A stretch of 64,000 nucleotides of DNA from Dolomedes plantarius (Eukaryota; Arthropoda; Arachnida; Araneae; Dolomedidae). A program made the translations under genes and the position numbers. The stretch is from positions 4,043,308-4,107,307 of the forward strand of contig OU015495.1 in assembly GCA_907164885.2 (NCBI GenBank), in the 5' to 3' direction. Under the pieces are notes generated by a model. The model saw only the letters and a program-made list of their open reading frames with translations, did no database searches and was not told the DNA's origin. Below, piece after piece: positions 1 through 11,605 of the stretch (its first letter is position 1; every line of letters starts with the position of its first letter).

Positions 1-83
1 GATAAAATATATGTATATTATTTTTAAGAGATATTTAATTATACAAATTATTTTATCAACAATTTCAAATTTTTCCAATCAAA

Positions 84-1422
84 TATCTGTAACAAAATTA
101 TAAGACCAATAGTTAAAACAAATTTTTTTAATAAAACTAATATGATGTTGATCCACCATTTTTCTGAATAACTTCAAATACTAGATTTTTCATTGAATTA
201 ATTAGGTATTCGAGCAAATATTTGGGAATTTTGTCTCATTCATCCATGATAGCTAGTTCCAATTCATACACAGAATCATACTGACGGTTATCTGCGTACG
301 CTTCTCAATTTTTTCTTTTTGAAACCAGTTTTTAGTTGATTTAGATACATGGCATGGCGCATTGTCTTGCTGAAATTTCCAGTTTGATCCTCCTAAAAAT
401 GGGCCAAAAGATATAAGGTGTTGGTAAAGCAGTTGTTGATAACAAATTGAGTCCATTTTTCCAAGAACTCGCTTCAGATCACATTTCCCATCATATGTAA
501 AATCTCCCCACACCATCACAGAGCCACCACCCATCTGTCTACTGAAGAAAACCCGAGGTTCCGTTCGTAAATCATGCCAGTAGGAAATATTACCGTCCGG
601 GCCATCCAAATTAAATTTTTTTACGTCGGAAAATATAATATTTTTCCAAGCAGCGACCCAGGTCATGACTTCCTTTGCCCACTTCAGCCTTCCTTCTTTA
701 TGGTGCTTTAACCGTCTTGGTTTTCTTTTTAATTTCCGAAGAGCAACATTTGAATTTGATCTTAAAGTGCGCCTGACTGCCTGTGAAATAGTTTTACTTG
801 TCTGCTGTGTTATTTTACGAGTAGACAAGTTCTGTTTCGTTGCAAGCTTGAAAATTCGTCTATTAACGCGAGCTGATAATTTACTCTTTCTGCCAGATCT
901 TTTATATTTTCCATAAAAATCTCTTTTACTTAAAACGTTATGAATAGCAGTTTTAGAACGTTTAAGTATCTTACTTATTTCACGTTCCGATTTTGCAGAG
1001 CCCTTAAAAAACCAAATTTTTCAAACTTCTAGTTCAGATAATTCTCTTCCACACGGCATTGTGAATTTCCTCATAAAAACAAACAAATTAAATTCTATTT
1101 TCTTTTACAATATTATCGTTTGGACTTTTTTGTGATGTAAAGTTACAGTTTATCTACGATTTTGAAAGAAAAAATAAAATAGTTTTAAAAACGCAAACGA
1201 TTTTAAATAAAAAAGTAAGTGGTCTTATATTTATGTTACACCGAGATTTCAAAAAATCATTTTCTGTGTGAAATTAACTCAATTTTTTTTCCTTTAAGCG
1301 ATTTATTTGAGAAAATATAACTTTTTTCACCTGCTTCAAATTCTAAATTTATTCATATTATGCAGAGTAATATTAAAATGAGTGATATTTTGGGTGGTCT
1401 TATAATTTTGTTACACACTGTA
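84..1422 (-). mobile_element. Tc1/mariner-superfamily transposon (Tc3-like), decayed
   Basis: A 21-bp terminal inverted repeat is seen at 88-108 (TGTAACAAAATTATAAGACC then A) and, in exact reverse complement, at 1395-1415. The right side lies next to a TA dinucleotide and a (TA)n run, as expected for Tc1/mariner insertion at TA. A further diverged copy of the TIR core lies in direct orientation at about 1218-1239, so the right end may have an IR/DR arrangement. The only coding content is the transposase remnant on the minus strand. The exact outer edge on the left is uncertain by a few bases. Confidence 0.85.
137..1059 (-). pseudogene. Tc3-like transposase, broken (in-frame stops and internal deletion)
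   Basis: This would encode the cut-and-paste DDE transposase of the surrounding element. The frame opens with ATG at 1057-1059 and meets TGA at 1021-1023 after 12 codons. It then continues in the same frame through a basic HTH-type region to the catalytic core. The first acid is seen in IIFSDVKKFNLDGPDG and the second in FQQDNAPCH. Just after that motif the frame shifts near position 300. The usual SPDLNPIEN segment that carries the third acid is absent. The C-terminal tail continues in another frame, with a TGA, down to the terminal KNGGSTSY and TAG at 137-139. Loss of the third acid makes it inactive. Identification rests on motif order and spacing. Confidence 0.85.
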
Positions 1423-1424
1423 TA

Positions 1425-1428
<4 letters not shown>

Positions 1429-1457
<29 letters not shown>
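1429..1457. repeat. (TA)n microsatellite
   Basis: Pure TA dinucleotide run directly beside the right TIR of the preceding Tc1-type element. Confidence 0.95.
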
Positions 1458-1459
<2 letters not shown>

Positions 1460-2136
1460 ATTGTAAAGAATTCGCCGAATGGTAGCGTGTAAAGGACGAC
1501 GATACAATCAAGTAATATATTAAATTGATGTTTATTTGCATATGAGATGATTTCGATGCAATATTCTTAACAACACAAGATTATGCACTCTAACTTACGG
1601 GCGGAACCAAATTCAGCTGAAGAACACCAGTCTAAGTTGTACGTCGAGACGCAATCAGAGTCTGAAACACATTAGTTATATTGCTTCTTATACGGAAGCT
1701 TTGTACGACGCGCAGCAATTACTTCTGCTAGAAGTTACATACACAACAGAGAACCTAATGAACAGATCCGTCCGGGATCAAAAAAGAGAAGCTATCTCCT
1801 ATAGCTCTTCAACTAAAGAGCTATACATTTCCTTCTGGGAACAAGTCGACAGAAGTCGACAGAAGTCGAACAAGTCGACAAATCTTTGCCTCTCACAAGG
1901 ACTTAAAATATTATTTCAACAAATTCGCTTCGTCTGGGAGCGATCGATAGGATGTCGAATTACTTTACCTATCACAAGGACTTACGAAAACTCTTAATCA
2001 CGGCTGCATGCCGAAGTAGCTGCCTTTCAGACGCAGGTCTCGGAGCTATCTGAATATTTCTTTAGTTCGAAGCGACGTAACTCGTAATTCTAGCGCTGCG
2101 ATCACTCGATATTTAAAAAGGTTTTAATTGGCGCCT
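1458..2136. other. No gene recognised
   Basis: Mixed-composition DNA. A 98-codon open frame at 1701-1997 on the plus strand shows no family motif. A short run of related words (AGTCGACAGAAGTCGACAG) occurs near 1846-1880. On the minus strand this could be the interior of the LTR element suggested just to its right, but no pol motif is visible. Confidence 0.4.
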
Positions 2137-2373
2137 TTAAAGTGACATCACTTTTCGGAGGTCCGATCGGTGAGCTACTTCCTTCGTCAGAAGATCAGCT
2201 GATTGCTTTAAGTCGCTTAATCTTCCCCGATCATCATCCATCAAGGGCCTGACCGGAACTAAAGTCTTTCGAACTTTATGTCTAAATCTTAAACGCACGG
2301 GCTCCTCGCTTCTAGGTTTGCATTGTCTGGGAGCGCTTTGTTCTACCGCTTTGTTGTCTAGCTGCGTCGCCAC
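2137..2373 (-). CDS. Unassigned ORF just downstream of a candidate LTR (gag-leader-like position)
   Basis: A 78-residue open frame on the minus strand, rich in Arg, Lys and Asp, ending with a stop at 2137-2139. I do not recognise a domain. It follows a candidate primer-binding word TGGCGACGCAG (about 2365-2375, minus strand), which itself follows the candidate LTR. It could therefore be the start of a truncated LTR-retrotransposon gag. It may equally be a chance frame. Confidence 0.2.
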   Translation of the reverse strand: MATQLDNKAVEQSAPRQCKPRSEEPVRLRFRHKVRKTLVPVRPLMDDDRGRLSDLKQSADLLTKEVAHRSDLRKVMSL

Positions 2374-2895
2374 GGAATTTCCTGGTTGTATTCTGTTGGG
2401 ACGTGACTAGAATGACAGGGATTTGCTCTAAATTGTGAGAATCAATGGATTCTTCACTATATATACGTAGGTCAGGAATCAGCTGGCTGAGCGGGATAAT
2501 ACGAAACAACAACATTTATTTAAAAGTTCTTGGACGACACATTTACACATTTATATTTATAAAATAGGTCAATATAGCATTACGTCTTGAAACTTGTCTC
2601 CTTTAAAACAATAAAAGCCGTCGTTTAGACTTGCACCTAACATTACACTTAAGTCCGTCCTATCAGCACTAGTTCTGCATTCGTTCTGCTCGGTCTGCAT
2701 GTCGGTCTGGCTGTTCGGATTGCTCTGCATACGATCCACCTTCGTTCCCCTGCCTCTGCTTCTTCTTCTCGCTGCTTCTTCTTCTTCCCTTCACGAATGA
2801 AAGCTCAGTCTTAAATGGAGCGAAAGCTTCCCATCAGCATGACGTCACGGACGAATAGATTATGAATAATGAGTAGGGGGAAGGTGGCTCACTCT

Positions 2896-2898
<3 letters not shown>
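2374..2898 (-). repeat. Candidate LTR (minus orientation)
   Basis: Read on the minus strand, the sequence starts TGTAGAGTGAGCCACC at 2898. It holds a GC-rich promoter-like stretch with a GACGTCA word, then a polyadenylation signal AATAAATG near 2515, and then about 100 bases that could be R-U5. A TGG-starting word suitable as a primer-binding site follows. There is no second copy in the window, so LTR identity is inferred from architecture alone. The inner edge is approximate. Confidence 0.35.

Positions 2899-2932
<34 letters not shown>
2896..2932. repeat. (CA)n(TA)n microsatellite
   Basis: A compound dinucleotide run adjoining the start of the candidate LTR. Confidence 0.95.
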
Positions 2933-3049
2933 ATAAAGTCCCACCTTTATTATTCAATGCATATTCTAAATTTTCCCGTTAACGTTTCAATAAAGTATAG
3001 CCTCCTATTTCAAATTATGACCTAAGGATTAGCGAAATAACAAGCTAAA

Positions 3050-3531
3050 TTGTCCCTTAACGCACATGCGCTAAACAGTAAGAGTTGATTTCAAAACATG
3101 ATTCATCAGTACGAGTTTTTCTCGCGCATTCCGAAAGATCATGCGACTTCTGATGCACGAGGCAAGATGGTCACCGATAACCAATTAGAAGTTTTTGGCC
3201 CCCTGGTGTAGAAGGTCATGAAACATTCGTTTAAGCGAGAGCAAGGGTTCTCCGTGGCTTTTTTCATGACTGTCCTCGTATGTTGATGTTGTACCGCCCA
3301 TGTTTTGTGTCATCTCCGCACTCTTTTGTCTTGTGTGTTCTATCGCTGCGCGCCGCGTCCTTTCTCCGTCCATCAAGATGTAACGTAGCTAAATACTCCT
3401 GCAGGTCCAGAATTAACATGTACTGCTATGTGTGCTGTAACTTACTTCAAAACGCCGTCATTGTGTGTCCAGAATAAAGCCAGTCCTAAAAATCTATGGG
3501 GATTCCTTTCGACACGACTACAGAACATATG
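3050..3531 (+). repeat. Candidate solo LTR
   Basis: The segment begins TGTCCCTTAACGCACATG and ends near CGACACGACTACAGAACA. It has an AATAAA signal at about 3473, some 50 bases before the end. That is LTR-like in size (about 480 bp) and composition. No second copy and no convincing target duplication are visible, so this is a low-confidence call. Confidence 0.3.
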
Positions 3532-3547
3532 TGTGTGTGTGTGTATG

Positions 3548-3589
<42 letters not shown>
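3528..3589. repeat. (GT)n(TA)n microsatellite
   Basis: A GT run grading through GTAT into a pure TA run. Confidence 0.95.
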
Positions 3590-3591
<2 letters not shown>

Positions 3592-4248
3592 TATAATGGA
3601 ATCCTTTAAATACAATATATATGTGAATTTAATAACTCCTGTACTCTTAAATCTCAGCCAAAGTAAAGAAATTAAAAATTTAGGAAAAATCATTAATGCT
3701 GAATTCTTATCACATTCTGTGTAGGATTAAATGATAATATACAATCTAACAATAAGTTATTGACATCCGTGCCGAATGGATCTCCAAAAAAATGTCATAT
3801 GGTTTCTGCGATAAATCCTAAAACATTAAATTGCCGCTCTAACATAGATGGTTAACCAGTGTCACGTATCTCAGAGGAGTCAGGGAAAACATTTTTGCAG
3901 ATATTTGGAGAATGATTTGGTAAAATATTTTTCACAAAGATGTTTTCTAAAAATTTTTAAAGCAGTATTAATCATGCTTAAAAAGAAACTCGGTGGCTTT
4001 AAAAAATTCTTGCCGACATATTTGCTGTAATTTTGTACTTGAATTTAAATGTTGAAACACAAGTGGTGAATAAAACTGATATTGTCAAAAATGATATAAT
4101 TTAAGCATCGGAAGCGAACTAAGAGATATTATATACCGAAAAGGATGTTATATCTACAATAATTTTATCGCGATGTCAATATGATTAATTTTGGATTACG
4201 TACAGAACGGACTCTACATTTCTGAAGGACACTGGTAAGGGGTAGGGG
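3590..4248. other. No gene recognised
   Basis: AT-rich DNA. A 60-codon frame at 3848-4030 has no recognisable motif. Confidence 0.5.
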
Positions 4249-4613
4249 CAGTGTTGCCAACCTCTACGAAGCGCCTCCTCCTAGCGCCATCTTGAAATCC
4301 CCCTAACACCAATTTGAGATCACCCTAGACCTCCCTAAAAGAAATTCTGGTTCCAAATAGGCATCCTGTTTGAGAGATAATTTGAAATAAATAGAAAATA
4401 CACACATATATGATGAAATGGAGGTTTATTTACATTTGACATAATATGTATGGAACTTATATTCTAATAAAAAACGCGTCTCGATTGTACAAAATATTAA
4501 AAAATGCCCCCCCCCCCCACAAAATGCCCCTAAAAAATGGGGCCCCTAAAAACACCCCTTTTCGCCTAACTTACCCCCAAATTTAGGAGGAAAGCCCCAA
4601 GTTTGCAACACTG
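4249..4613. mobile_element. Non-autonomous hAT-like MITE candidate
   Basis: The ends are CAGTGTTGCCAACCT at 4249-4263 and, inverted, CAGTGTTGCAAACTT at 4599-4613: 12 of 15 bases match. CAGTG-type ends are common in hAT elements. The 8-bp flanks (GGTAGGGG and GATTGTTG) do not match, so no target duplication supports it. The interior has a C homopolymer at about 4508-4519 and C/G-rich blocks around 4545-4560. No coding content. Confidence 0.45.
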
Positions 4614-4692
4614 GATTGTTGGGGGTGGGGGCGTAGGGCGTCGGGGAAGGGGGCAACAGTTCGGGTGGATTTTCTAGTTGTCAGTAAACACC

Positions 4693-4990
4693 ATGAGTTG
4701 GTCCCGTGAACATCACATTTCCGTTACCGAGGCGTCAATTTAGAAACAATGATTCTGTAACCGCGACATAGAGGAGGACATTTACGACGTGCTTCGGGCT
4801 TTATGCAATTCATGCCGTTCCTGATCGAAAAACAATCATGCGATGGGTGACAAACGCATGGGTTGCAAGTGGGTCTGCATGGCCAAGGAAACCAAGTGGT
4901 CATCGTCGGAACATTAGAACACCTGAATATGTGCAACAAGTCCATGAATGCATTCTTTGTGAGGACGTTGCCGCCATTAGGCATAGACAT
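4693..4990 (+). pseudogene. DUF4817 / paired-like HTH N-terminal fragment of a Tc1/mariner-type transposase
   Basis: The reading starts MSWSREHHISVTEASI at 4693. It slips one frame near 4740 and resumes as RNNDSVTAT, then a TAG. It continues through VPDRKTIMRWVTNAWVASGS and ends in RNIRTPEYVQQVHECIL around 4950. This matches the helix-turn-helix head of arthropod transposases annotated as DUF4817. That domain binds the element ends. There is no catalytic domain downstream, so this is a 5' fragment with one frameshift and at least one stop. The 3' ends of a related element may be what builds the fold-back at 36776-37704. Confidence 0.7.
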
Positions 4991-5454
4991 AGGCATAATT
5001 AACTTTAGAGGCTCCTGGGAGGAAGAGCTCCATATCCTCTGTATTCAATGTGGAATGTATCATGATTGCCGATCTCGAAAAATTTATTATAATAGTCTGA
5101 GAGTGTGCGTGAAGAAAGATACGAGAAAAAAAGTGAATTAAATTAAATTACAAAAAGTTTTAACAGTTTAGGTTGGTAAGTAATGAAGGAATAACTGGGG
5201 GTGTAGAGAAAAGATTAATAAAAGAGAGAGGGTATTTTGGAAAAAATATTTAACCCGAGACAATCGAGAAAGATTCAAAGAGTAAGGATGGCCGGACAGA
5301 GATCCAATGAGAACGAATTCTACGAAGAGAGATAATGGGAAATGAGTGGGCGGAGCAACATGAATGGAGCTGTGGTTGATTGTTCGGAGTGATAGTTCGG
5401 TAACCAGAATTAGTCAAGCGAGTGGGGGTTTGAAGCAAGGCGAGGGAAAGGAAG
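4991..5454. other. No gene; probable LINE 3' UTR
   Basis: On the minus strand this lies directly downstream of the LINE ORF2 stop and may be its 3' untranslated region. A 75-codon minus frame at 5250-5477 overlaps the ORF2 end in another frame and is not supported. Confidence 0.4.
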
Positions 5455-5710
5455 TTAGCTGTTGGGAATGGGAACAATTCCAGGGTTTATTATCAGTGTG
5501 GCCTTAGGCCACCTGGAAAATTCTCTAGTGTCATAATCTGGAAGGTTGATTAGGTCTTCATTATTTACTGCACATAGGTTATCATAAAATTTTATTGCGA
5601 GTAATTTGATATGGTGTCTAATGGGCTCTATTGTAAAATCTCTATGAATAACTTCGTTGCGGAGGTACCAAGGAGTGGAGGCTATTTCCAGTTTTTTGCC
5701 GCACAGAGAC
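5455..5710 (-). pseudogene. Jockey-type LINE ORF2, C-terminal fragment
   Basis: After one frameshift near 5660, the minus strand reads RNEVIHRDFTIEPI, then KLLAIKFYDNLCAVNNEDL, then LPDYD, and ends RWPKATL followed shortly by a stop. This order is the characteristic tail of Jockey-clade reverse-transcriptase polyproteins, after the RNase H or RT domain. The RT and endonuclease are missing, so it is a 5'-truncated LINE insertion, the usual fate of these elements. A second scrap with the same IHRDL...LAFKFY signature lies at 26972-27064. Confidence 0.7.
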
Positions 5711-6640
5711 GACCACCAGAGTGATGGAAAACTTCAGAGAACGGCTTCGGCAGTGAATCGCTAATAACGAGCGCCACCAGATTGATGCTGTTTTGAAAAC
5801 CTACTGGAAAAAAATTAGATTGTTAGTACTTTTCTAAAATATAAAGCTATTTCTGTAAAGGGCTGCGTTCGTTTTTTTTATTACCCTGTGGAAGTCCATT
5901 CTGCCGCATCCTGTATGTTCAAGCAATATAGCAAGATTTCCCTTTGTAGCATTAAACCATACGTTTTACAACTTTCAACAATAAAATGTAGTTTTCCAAT
6001 GCGGGGCAATTCGCACATATACCGCGAAGATTTGTCGTCTTCTTTTCATATGGAAGCACAATTCCAGGGAGCCACCATACCCACTTGGTGTGACCACAAT
6101 TCAGGCCAAGCACCCCAAGGACCAACATGTCGGGTTGTTTACCCTGCTATCACCCCTGCAAATCAGATAGAAGGAATTTTTGACACACACATTTAACGTG
6201 CCTATACCCAGCGTAGACACAATGACATTCAGTGGCGCATAACAGTATTCGATTCGACTTACCTCAGTACCGAATCCCGGTGCTGAGGTGTTTATATCTA
6301 AGTTTTCCTGTTGTGTATATTGTATTTAATGAAACATCTAAGTAAATGTTTGAATTTTTCGAACATTAATGGAAGTTCATTACTGAAAATACAATAAAGT
6401 ATTTAGAAAAATGTCAAAAATTTAGTGTAATATAAAATACTTGAATTAAAAAAATTAAATTGTCTCTTATTTAAAATAAAAATACACCCTCTTCAAGTTG
6501 TATCAAAATATAAAAATCTGGAATTAGCGAAAATTTTCACGTTTCATGTTCCAAACAAAGACAGTATCTAAAAACTAAACTATATAATATAAATCCCTAA
6601 ATTTTAATTGAAAATGCCTTGTAAAAATGAAAAAGTTTAG
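5711..6640. other. No gene recognised
   Basis: A 102-codon plus-strand frame at 5888-6196 has Cys/His residues but no recognisable zinc-finger spacing. The rest is AT-rich. Confidence 0.4.
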
Positions 6641-6659
6641 AATATATATATATATATAT
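6641..6659. repeat. (TA)n microsatellite
   Basis: A short TA run immediately left of the MITE. Confidence 0.9.
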
Positions 6660-6660
6660 G

Positions 6661-6906
6661 TGAGGCGGTGAAAGACAAAGTGGTGTAACTCACATTTTCA
6701 ACTTTTTTTATTTGAGAGCAAGAACGTAATCTCCATGTTCAATTTACTGGGGAATTCAAATAATTATTATTTGCAATATATTATAATAGTTATTATGAAT
6801 TATAATTTGTTCAATTTGTAGTGTAATTTTCTGTAGTTTTTGCAGTAAAACGCTTTGGACTTACACAAATTGACTTACTGATTTACACCACTTTGCCTTT
6901 CACCGC

Positions 6907-6910
<4 letters not shown>
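6661..6910. mobile_element. 250-bp MITE with 28-bp TIRs, TA-flanked
   Basis: The left end TGAGGCGGTGAAAGACAAAG (continuing TGGTGTAA, 6661-6688) is matched inverted at 6883-6910 with one mismatch in 28 bases. The interior is AT-rich and non-coding. Both sides are (TA)n, consistent with a Tc1/mariner-type TA target. The TIR does not match any autonomous element in this window. Confidence 0.85.

Positions 6911-6979
<69 letters not shown>
6911..6979. repeat. (TA)n microsatellite
   Basis: A long pure TA run immediately right of the MITE. Confidence 0.97.
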
Positions 6980-6982
<3 letters not shown>

Positions 6983-7551
6983 TTTAAATTTTCTATCAAT
7001 TTCTATTTTCATTTTAAGACATTTTTCCATATATTAACAGAGACATTGAATAGAAAATAATTTTCAAAGTATGGTAAAATATTTTTCAAACTATACTGCT
7101 TGAAAATCATTATATTTCTTTATTTTGACATCTTTTCTCAAAATGAATATCAATAGCGAAGAAACTGCTTTTGACATACTCAGGAATGATTTATCTACGC
7201 AAGTCCTGGAGCATCCCTCGAAGTAAATAATATAAAGCGATGACATAAGGCGAAAGCTATCTGAATATTCAAATAGCTTCCAAACAGTTATTTTTTTGAT
7301 AATTAGAGTTAAAATTTTGAATCTTTTCAAACTCAGCTCCTTTTACTGATATACTGACCTCCCCCTAGTTCTTTCTTTCGTAATAGTTACAATATATAAA
7401 AGGATGGATACTGCAGTTTCATTTTTATGGCTGTAAGGGAATTTAATGACACTGGTGCTGATATATTTCAAAATAGGAAAAAAACAAATTAGAAATAAAT
7501 TCTCTTATAAATGTTAAGATTAGAAACTTTGATTTAAACAAATGAAGGCTC
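6980..7551. other. No gene recognised
   Basis: AT-rich. The 79-codon minus frame at 7091-7330 has no family motif. Confidence 0.5.
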
Positions 7552-7781
7552 TATTTGGATAGTGGCCCAACTCCACTTTTTAAAAATGGAGTTAGCCTCA
7601 CTTTCATTTTCATACAACTCATTTCTATCTTATTTTCAAACTGGTACACCTCCAGCTTATTTCTGCTGCCAACAGAGGGCATTACAAATCAGACTTCAGC
7701 AGTCATTTCTTAGCACTCATTAGACTTTAAGACTCTGTATCCCAAAGTGAACACGAATGGAGTTGGACTACTATTCAAATA
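7552..7781. mobile_element. 230-bp MITE with 24-bp TIRs
   Basis: TATTTGGATAGTGGCCCAAC (7552-7571, continuing TCCA) is matched inverted at 7758-7781 with about three mismatches in 24. The flanks AGGCTC (left) and AGGCTT (right) could be an imperfect target duplication. The interior has no coding content. Superfamily unassigned. Confidence 0.7.
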
Positions 7782-7831
7782 AGGCTTTCAAATATGAAAA
7801 CAAGTGACAGATATAAATTTTAAGTGGCCTG

Positions 7832-8160
7832 GATCATCCTACTAGTTGGCGCGTCGGAATTCCGTGCAGAGAGTTTTCGGTTCGGATCCTGACTGAATGT
7901 TTACGTGTCTGAGCCGGGTATGGGCGCGTTTAATTTGTAGGTTGGAAAGTCCTTCTGGGGTGCTTTTAGGAGTGGAAGGTCGGTGCGGGCCAACCAGTTG
8001 TCATCCCCGGGGATGCGCGATCAAAATTGTGGTGGCCCCCGGCCAAAATCGGTCTCTGACCCTTATAGTACCTAGTTGCCTTGAGCAAAATAGGAGCGTC
8101 AATCCCTGCGCCCTCGAGTCTTCAATGGACCCAGTTAGGATTTATCCGGCCAGGGAGTAT
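7832..8160 (+). repeat. tRNA-derived SINE-like unit
   Basis: The head holds an A-box-like AGTTGGCGCGTCGG and, about 35 bases on, a B-box-like GGTTCGGATCC, the internal RNA polymerase III promoter layout of tRNA-derived SINEs. A GC-rich, non-coding body of about 260 bases follows and ends near AGTATTAGTAATAACAAC, a tail-like AAY repeat. An 88-codon frame runs through it by chance of composition. The lack of a second copy here limits confidence. Confidence 0.5.
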
Positions 8161-8584
8161 TAGTAATAACAACGACATATTTGAACTAATATCAATCTCG
8201 TGTTCTTGTCGTCAGTAACATGCTGGGAAATTTTCTCAATTTTAAAATCCTAAACCTATCTTTTATCTGAAAACAAGATGGAAAGATCATACAGAAGAGG
8301 CAACAAGACCTGCTACAGACAGAAGACGATTTATCAAGCACAAGATCAAAAAGACATGATCTAATGAACCATTTAAAATGTATCTACGTGCAGTGAACAG
8401 CTTTTTTTCTCGTATGTGAGGAAATTAATTTCCACTCATACAACTGCCTTTTGTATTGCACTGTTGCCTTCAGACAGTTTTTAGACGTTTTCCTTCGATG
8501 CATAGTAATCCGGAGAGGAAAATATCTGCCAGTCGTCCATTGCTGCTATGATGCCTCTTTTCTTTACTTTCGATTGAAAGTACG

Positions 8585-8770
8585 TAAGAGGGTCGTCCAG
8601 TGGCTGAGTAGTTAAGGCCTCAGCCTGCCGAGAGCGCGGGTTCGATTCCCGCATAAGACTTGGTTGTGTTCTGGGGAACCGGCCAGTCTTCCGCCTGCTA
8701 AAAGATGGTCTAGAAAGGGGAGCTCCAACCCATCGTCCACCGCCGGTGTCATCGTTTGTTAATAAAACTT
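8585..8770 (+). repeat. tRNA-derived SINE
   Basis: An A-box region (GTGGCTGAGTAGTTAAGG) and a perfect T-arm with B box (GCGGGTTCGATTCCCGC) are seen at about 8598-8652 with tRNA-like spacing. The would-be acceptor arms (GTCGTCC and ATAAGAC) do not pair. The unit runs on for about 110 bases to a TTAATAAAAC tail. It is therefore a SINE rather than a working tRNA gene. Confidence 0.65.
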
Positions 8771-10640
8771 CTTCTGAGACTATTTGTGTTTCTATTTCCT
8801 TGTATTCATATGTACACCGGACTGGGTTGTAAAGTCGTCAACCCCCACGGACATTACCCCCCCCCCCAAAAAAAAAAAGTAAGTGTGTAAGAGGTGCCTC
8901 TGTAGCTTTTAAAGCTCGTTTTCTGTATTGACAATTTTTACAATTGTATCTGTAGGAATTTACCTGAGGCGGACATAATGTAATTCAGGCATGTAAATTC
9001 CTTTAAATTTTTTAAAAAATTTCCTTTGCTGCTAGATGTCATATTAATGTTCATAGTGTTGATAAAGGGTGCACATCGAGTTGAAATTCATATTCTGCTT
9101 CCTTCTGAGTTTATTTGTAAAAAATCCCTTTTGTTTTACGCCCAGCTATTTCTTTCGGATGAGAAGGCATTCTTACTTTTGCCCAAAGGATAGCTAACTG
9201 CTCAAAGTATTTCTTTTATTTTTGCTGATTCTAATGAGTGAATACACCAATAACTTACTTTACTCAGTTGTAAGCTTATGATTTGATATTATTTTGAACT
9301 TTATAATTTCCAGACATATTCTAAAATTATGTAAGCGTGTTGCCTATTTATGCGTTATATTTTTAATTTGAGAGGACATTTCTAAGGTTTTTTTTGCAAA
9401 GTATTACAACATTGCTTGGTAAGGAAGTAGGTTAACATATTTGTATAAATTCGGGATTCGATCCCTGGATCAGAAGTTTTTAGGGGCGAGACTACGACAC
9501 AGACTGTAAGTCGCTATAGCCAACTGGGAAACATATATTTAAAATTTCTCAATATTTTTAGAAATTGCCCATTTTCTTACTAAAATCTCATATATTACTC
9601 AGTAAATTGTTTCATATTAATCTTCCAAAATGAGACAGGCCTGATTTTGGCCTGTATAAGATTTCGTCTATATAAAACGTTAATTTCTTTTGTTGTTGTA
9701 GCTGAAAACAAAATTTAAACTGCCCCATAGAAAACTTTATCACTCATAATACTTTCTTTTATTCTACGATTTCTAAAATTGCAACAGTGTAATCTGACAG
9801 TCAGTCGCTCATTCTAAAATTAGAAATTTTTAATTCTTCCTCTCCTAACCTTGATCCAACGCCATAAATCTTTTTATGATCTCTTTAATAAGCGACTTCT
9901 TAAAAATAAAACTCTTAAATAATCTGGCAGATATTTTAGTTGAGAAACTCTCATAGTTACGACTACATATGAATCTCATATATTTTTAATTCTTAACTCT
10001 ATTCTGCTATTTCTTATATTTTCGGCTGTTAAAATATTAGTTATGCTATCAAGTTTTAACATTATCAAACAATAAAACACTGAATCTGTAATTACGTTTT
10101 ATTCTGTGTCACAATTCCTTTACTTTCTAAAAACATTAATTAGATGCTCGGTGGATTAGAAAAAAAATGCAAAATTTTCTTCTGCTATAATTTTTACATA
10201 TTATAAAGCATTAGAATTTTTTTAATCATGCTGCAAAAAAAGTTTATAAAATTTCCAGAGATTGTTTTGATAACTGGGAGGATCTCATTTTTGGCTAAAA
10301 AAAAAAATTGGAATTGAATCTCATTTTATAATTTTGTCAAACGAAAAACTTTTTAATGAATATCAATTTTCTCTAGGGAATTTTTTTAGACATGTTTTAA
10401 GAAGTCAGTATCATTAAATCTAATAAATTCTAATTGAAATTATGATTTTTTTAAAGAAATGCAATCCTTTTTGTTCCCTTTTCGGTAAATGAGAAAATCT
10501 TACGATTAGACATTAAAAAAATAAATAAAATGTGTAAGAAGTTTGTTCAAAGGAATATTTTTATGTAAATCATTATAATCATTATAATCACATGACATAA
10601 TTCAATTTATAACTACCCCCTTATTCTCCCTTTTTAAACT
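8771..10640. other. No gene recognised
   Basis: AT-rich DNA with a C9A10 run near 8859-8878. A single B-box-like word (GGGATTCGATCCC, about 9452) may mark an old SINE remnant, but no A box is convincing. Confidence 0.5.
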
Positions 10641-10752
10641 ATATATATATATATATATATATATACATACATACATACATATATACACGTATACATACAT
10701 ATATACATATATACACATACATACACGTATATATATATACATACATATATAG
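10641..10752. repeat. (TA)n / (CATA)n microsatellite
   Basis: A TA run grading into degenerate CATA and TACACGTA repeats. Confidence 0.95.
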
Positions 10753-11600
10753 GTCAGCTTGAAAAGTTAAGATTGGGCTATAATGTGTTCCAAAAATTCA
10801 CTTTGACTTAACTGTATACTCTCATTAATGCACATAATAATTCTTTTTAATGGACTGTAACGTTTCTTTAACGCATCAATTATAGTTAGTGGGAATATAA
10901 ACGACTTTAGTTTAAGAGTGAAAATGTTTTATCCCGTAATGAATAAAAATATCAGATTTATATTATTAATTGACACAAGATGTTAAAAAAGATTTGTTAC
11001 ATGGATGTTAAACTTACAGATGAGTGCACAATGTTAATGGCATTCTATTTACCATTTATTGATGTGGCAGAAAAACTTTTCTCTTGAACAGTTTTTTATA
11101 ATTTCTTCCTCCCTTTCAACCAGCTTTATATTTTATTTCTTGAATAATTTAAATGCTACAACTTTATGCGATATTCTATTCAATTGTTTTCAATATACTT
11201 AATTTATTTTACTTACTTCTTTTTTTACATTTTTCAATGTAATTTAATTTAGTTTATAGTTAATTGTATGAATTCGACAATACACATTACTTTTTTTTCT
11301 GTTTCAAAAATACTATTATTTTTTTTTCGTGTGTATATGTTTTTGTTTAAGGATTTTTTTAAAATAAAAGAACCTTAAAGTTACCACATTAAAGTTGTTA
11401 GATCTTTAAATTATCTTCAGGATATAACAACATTACGCGGTAACTAGTCTGTAAAATTTATAAATAATAAAACACGGACTGAAATATCCCACAGCCACAT
11501 TTAAAATTAGCTTAAGCTGTAAAACCAAAACATACGCGTTTTACAGCGGTGTTTCGTTTTCATACGTGGCTTTTAATGTATGAGTTACGGTAATAAAATT
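10753..11600. other. No gene recognised
   Basis: AT-rich DNA up to the target duplication of the BEL element. Confidence 0.5.
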
Positions 11601-11605
11601 ATTTT

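Noticed and set aside
8590..8660. A possible functional tRNA gene
   Set aside because: The T-arm is perfect but the acceptor arms do not pair and the unit continues as a SINE body.
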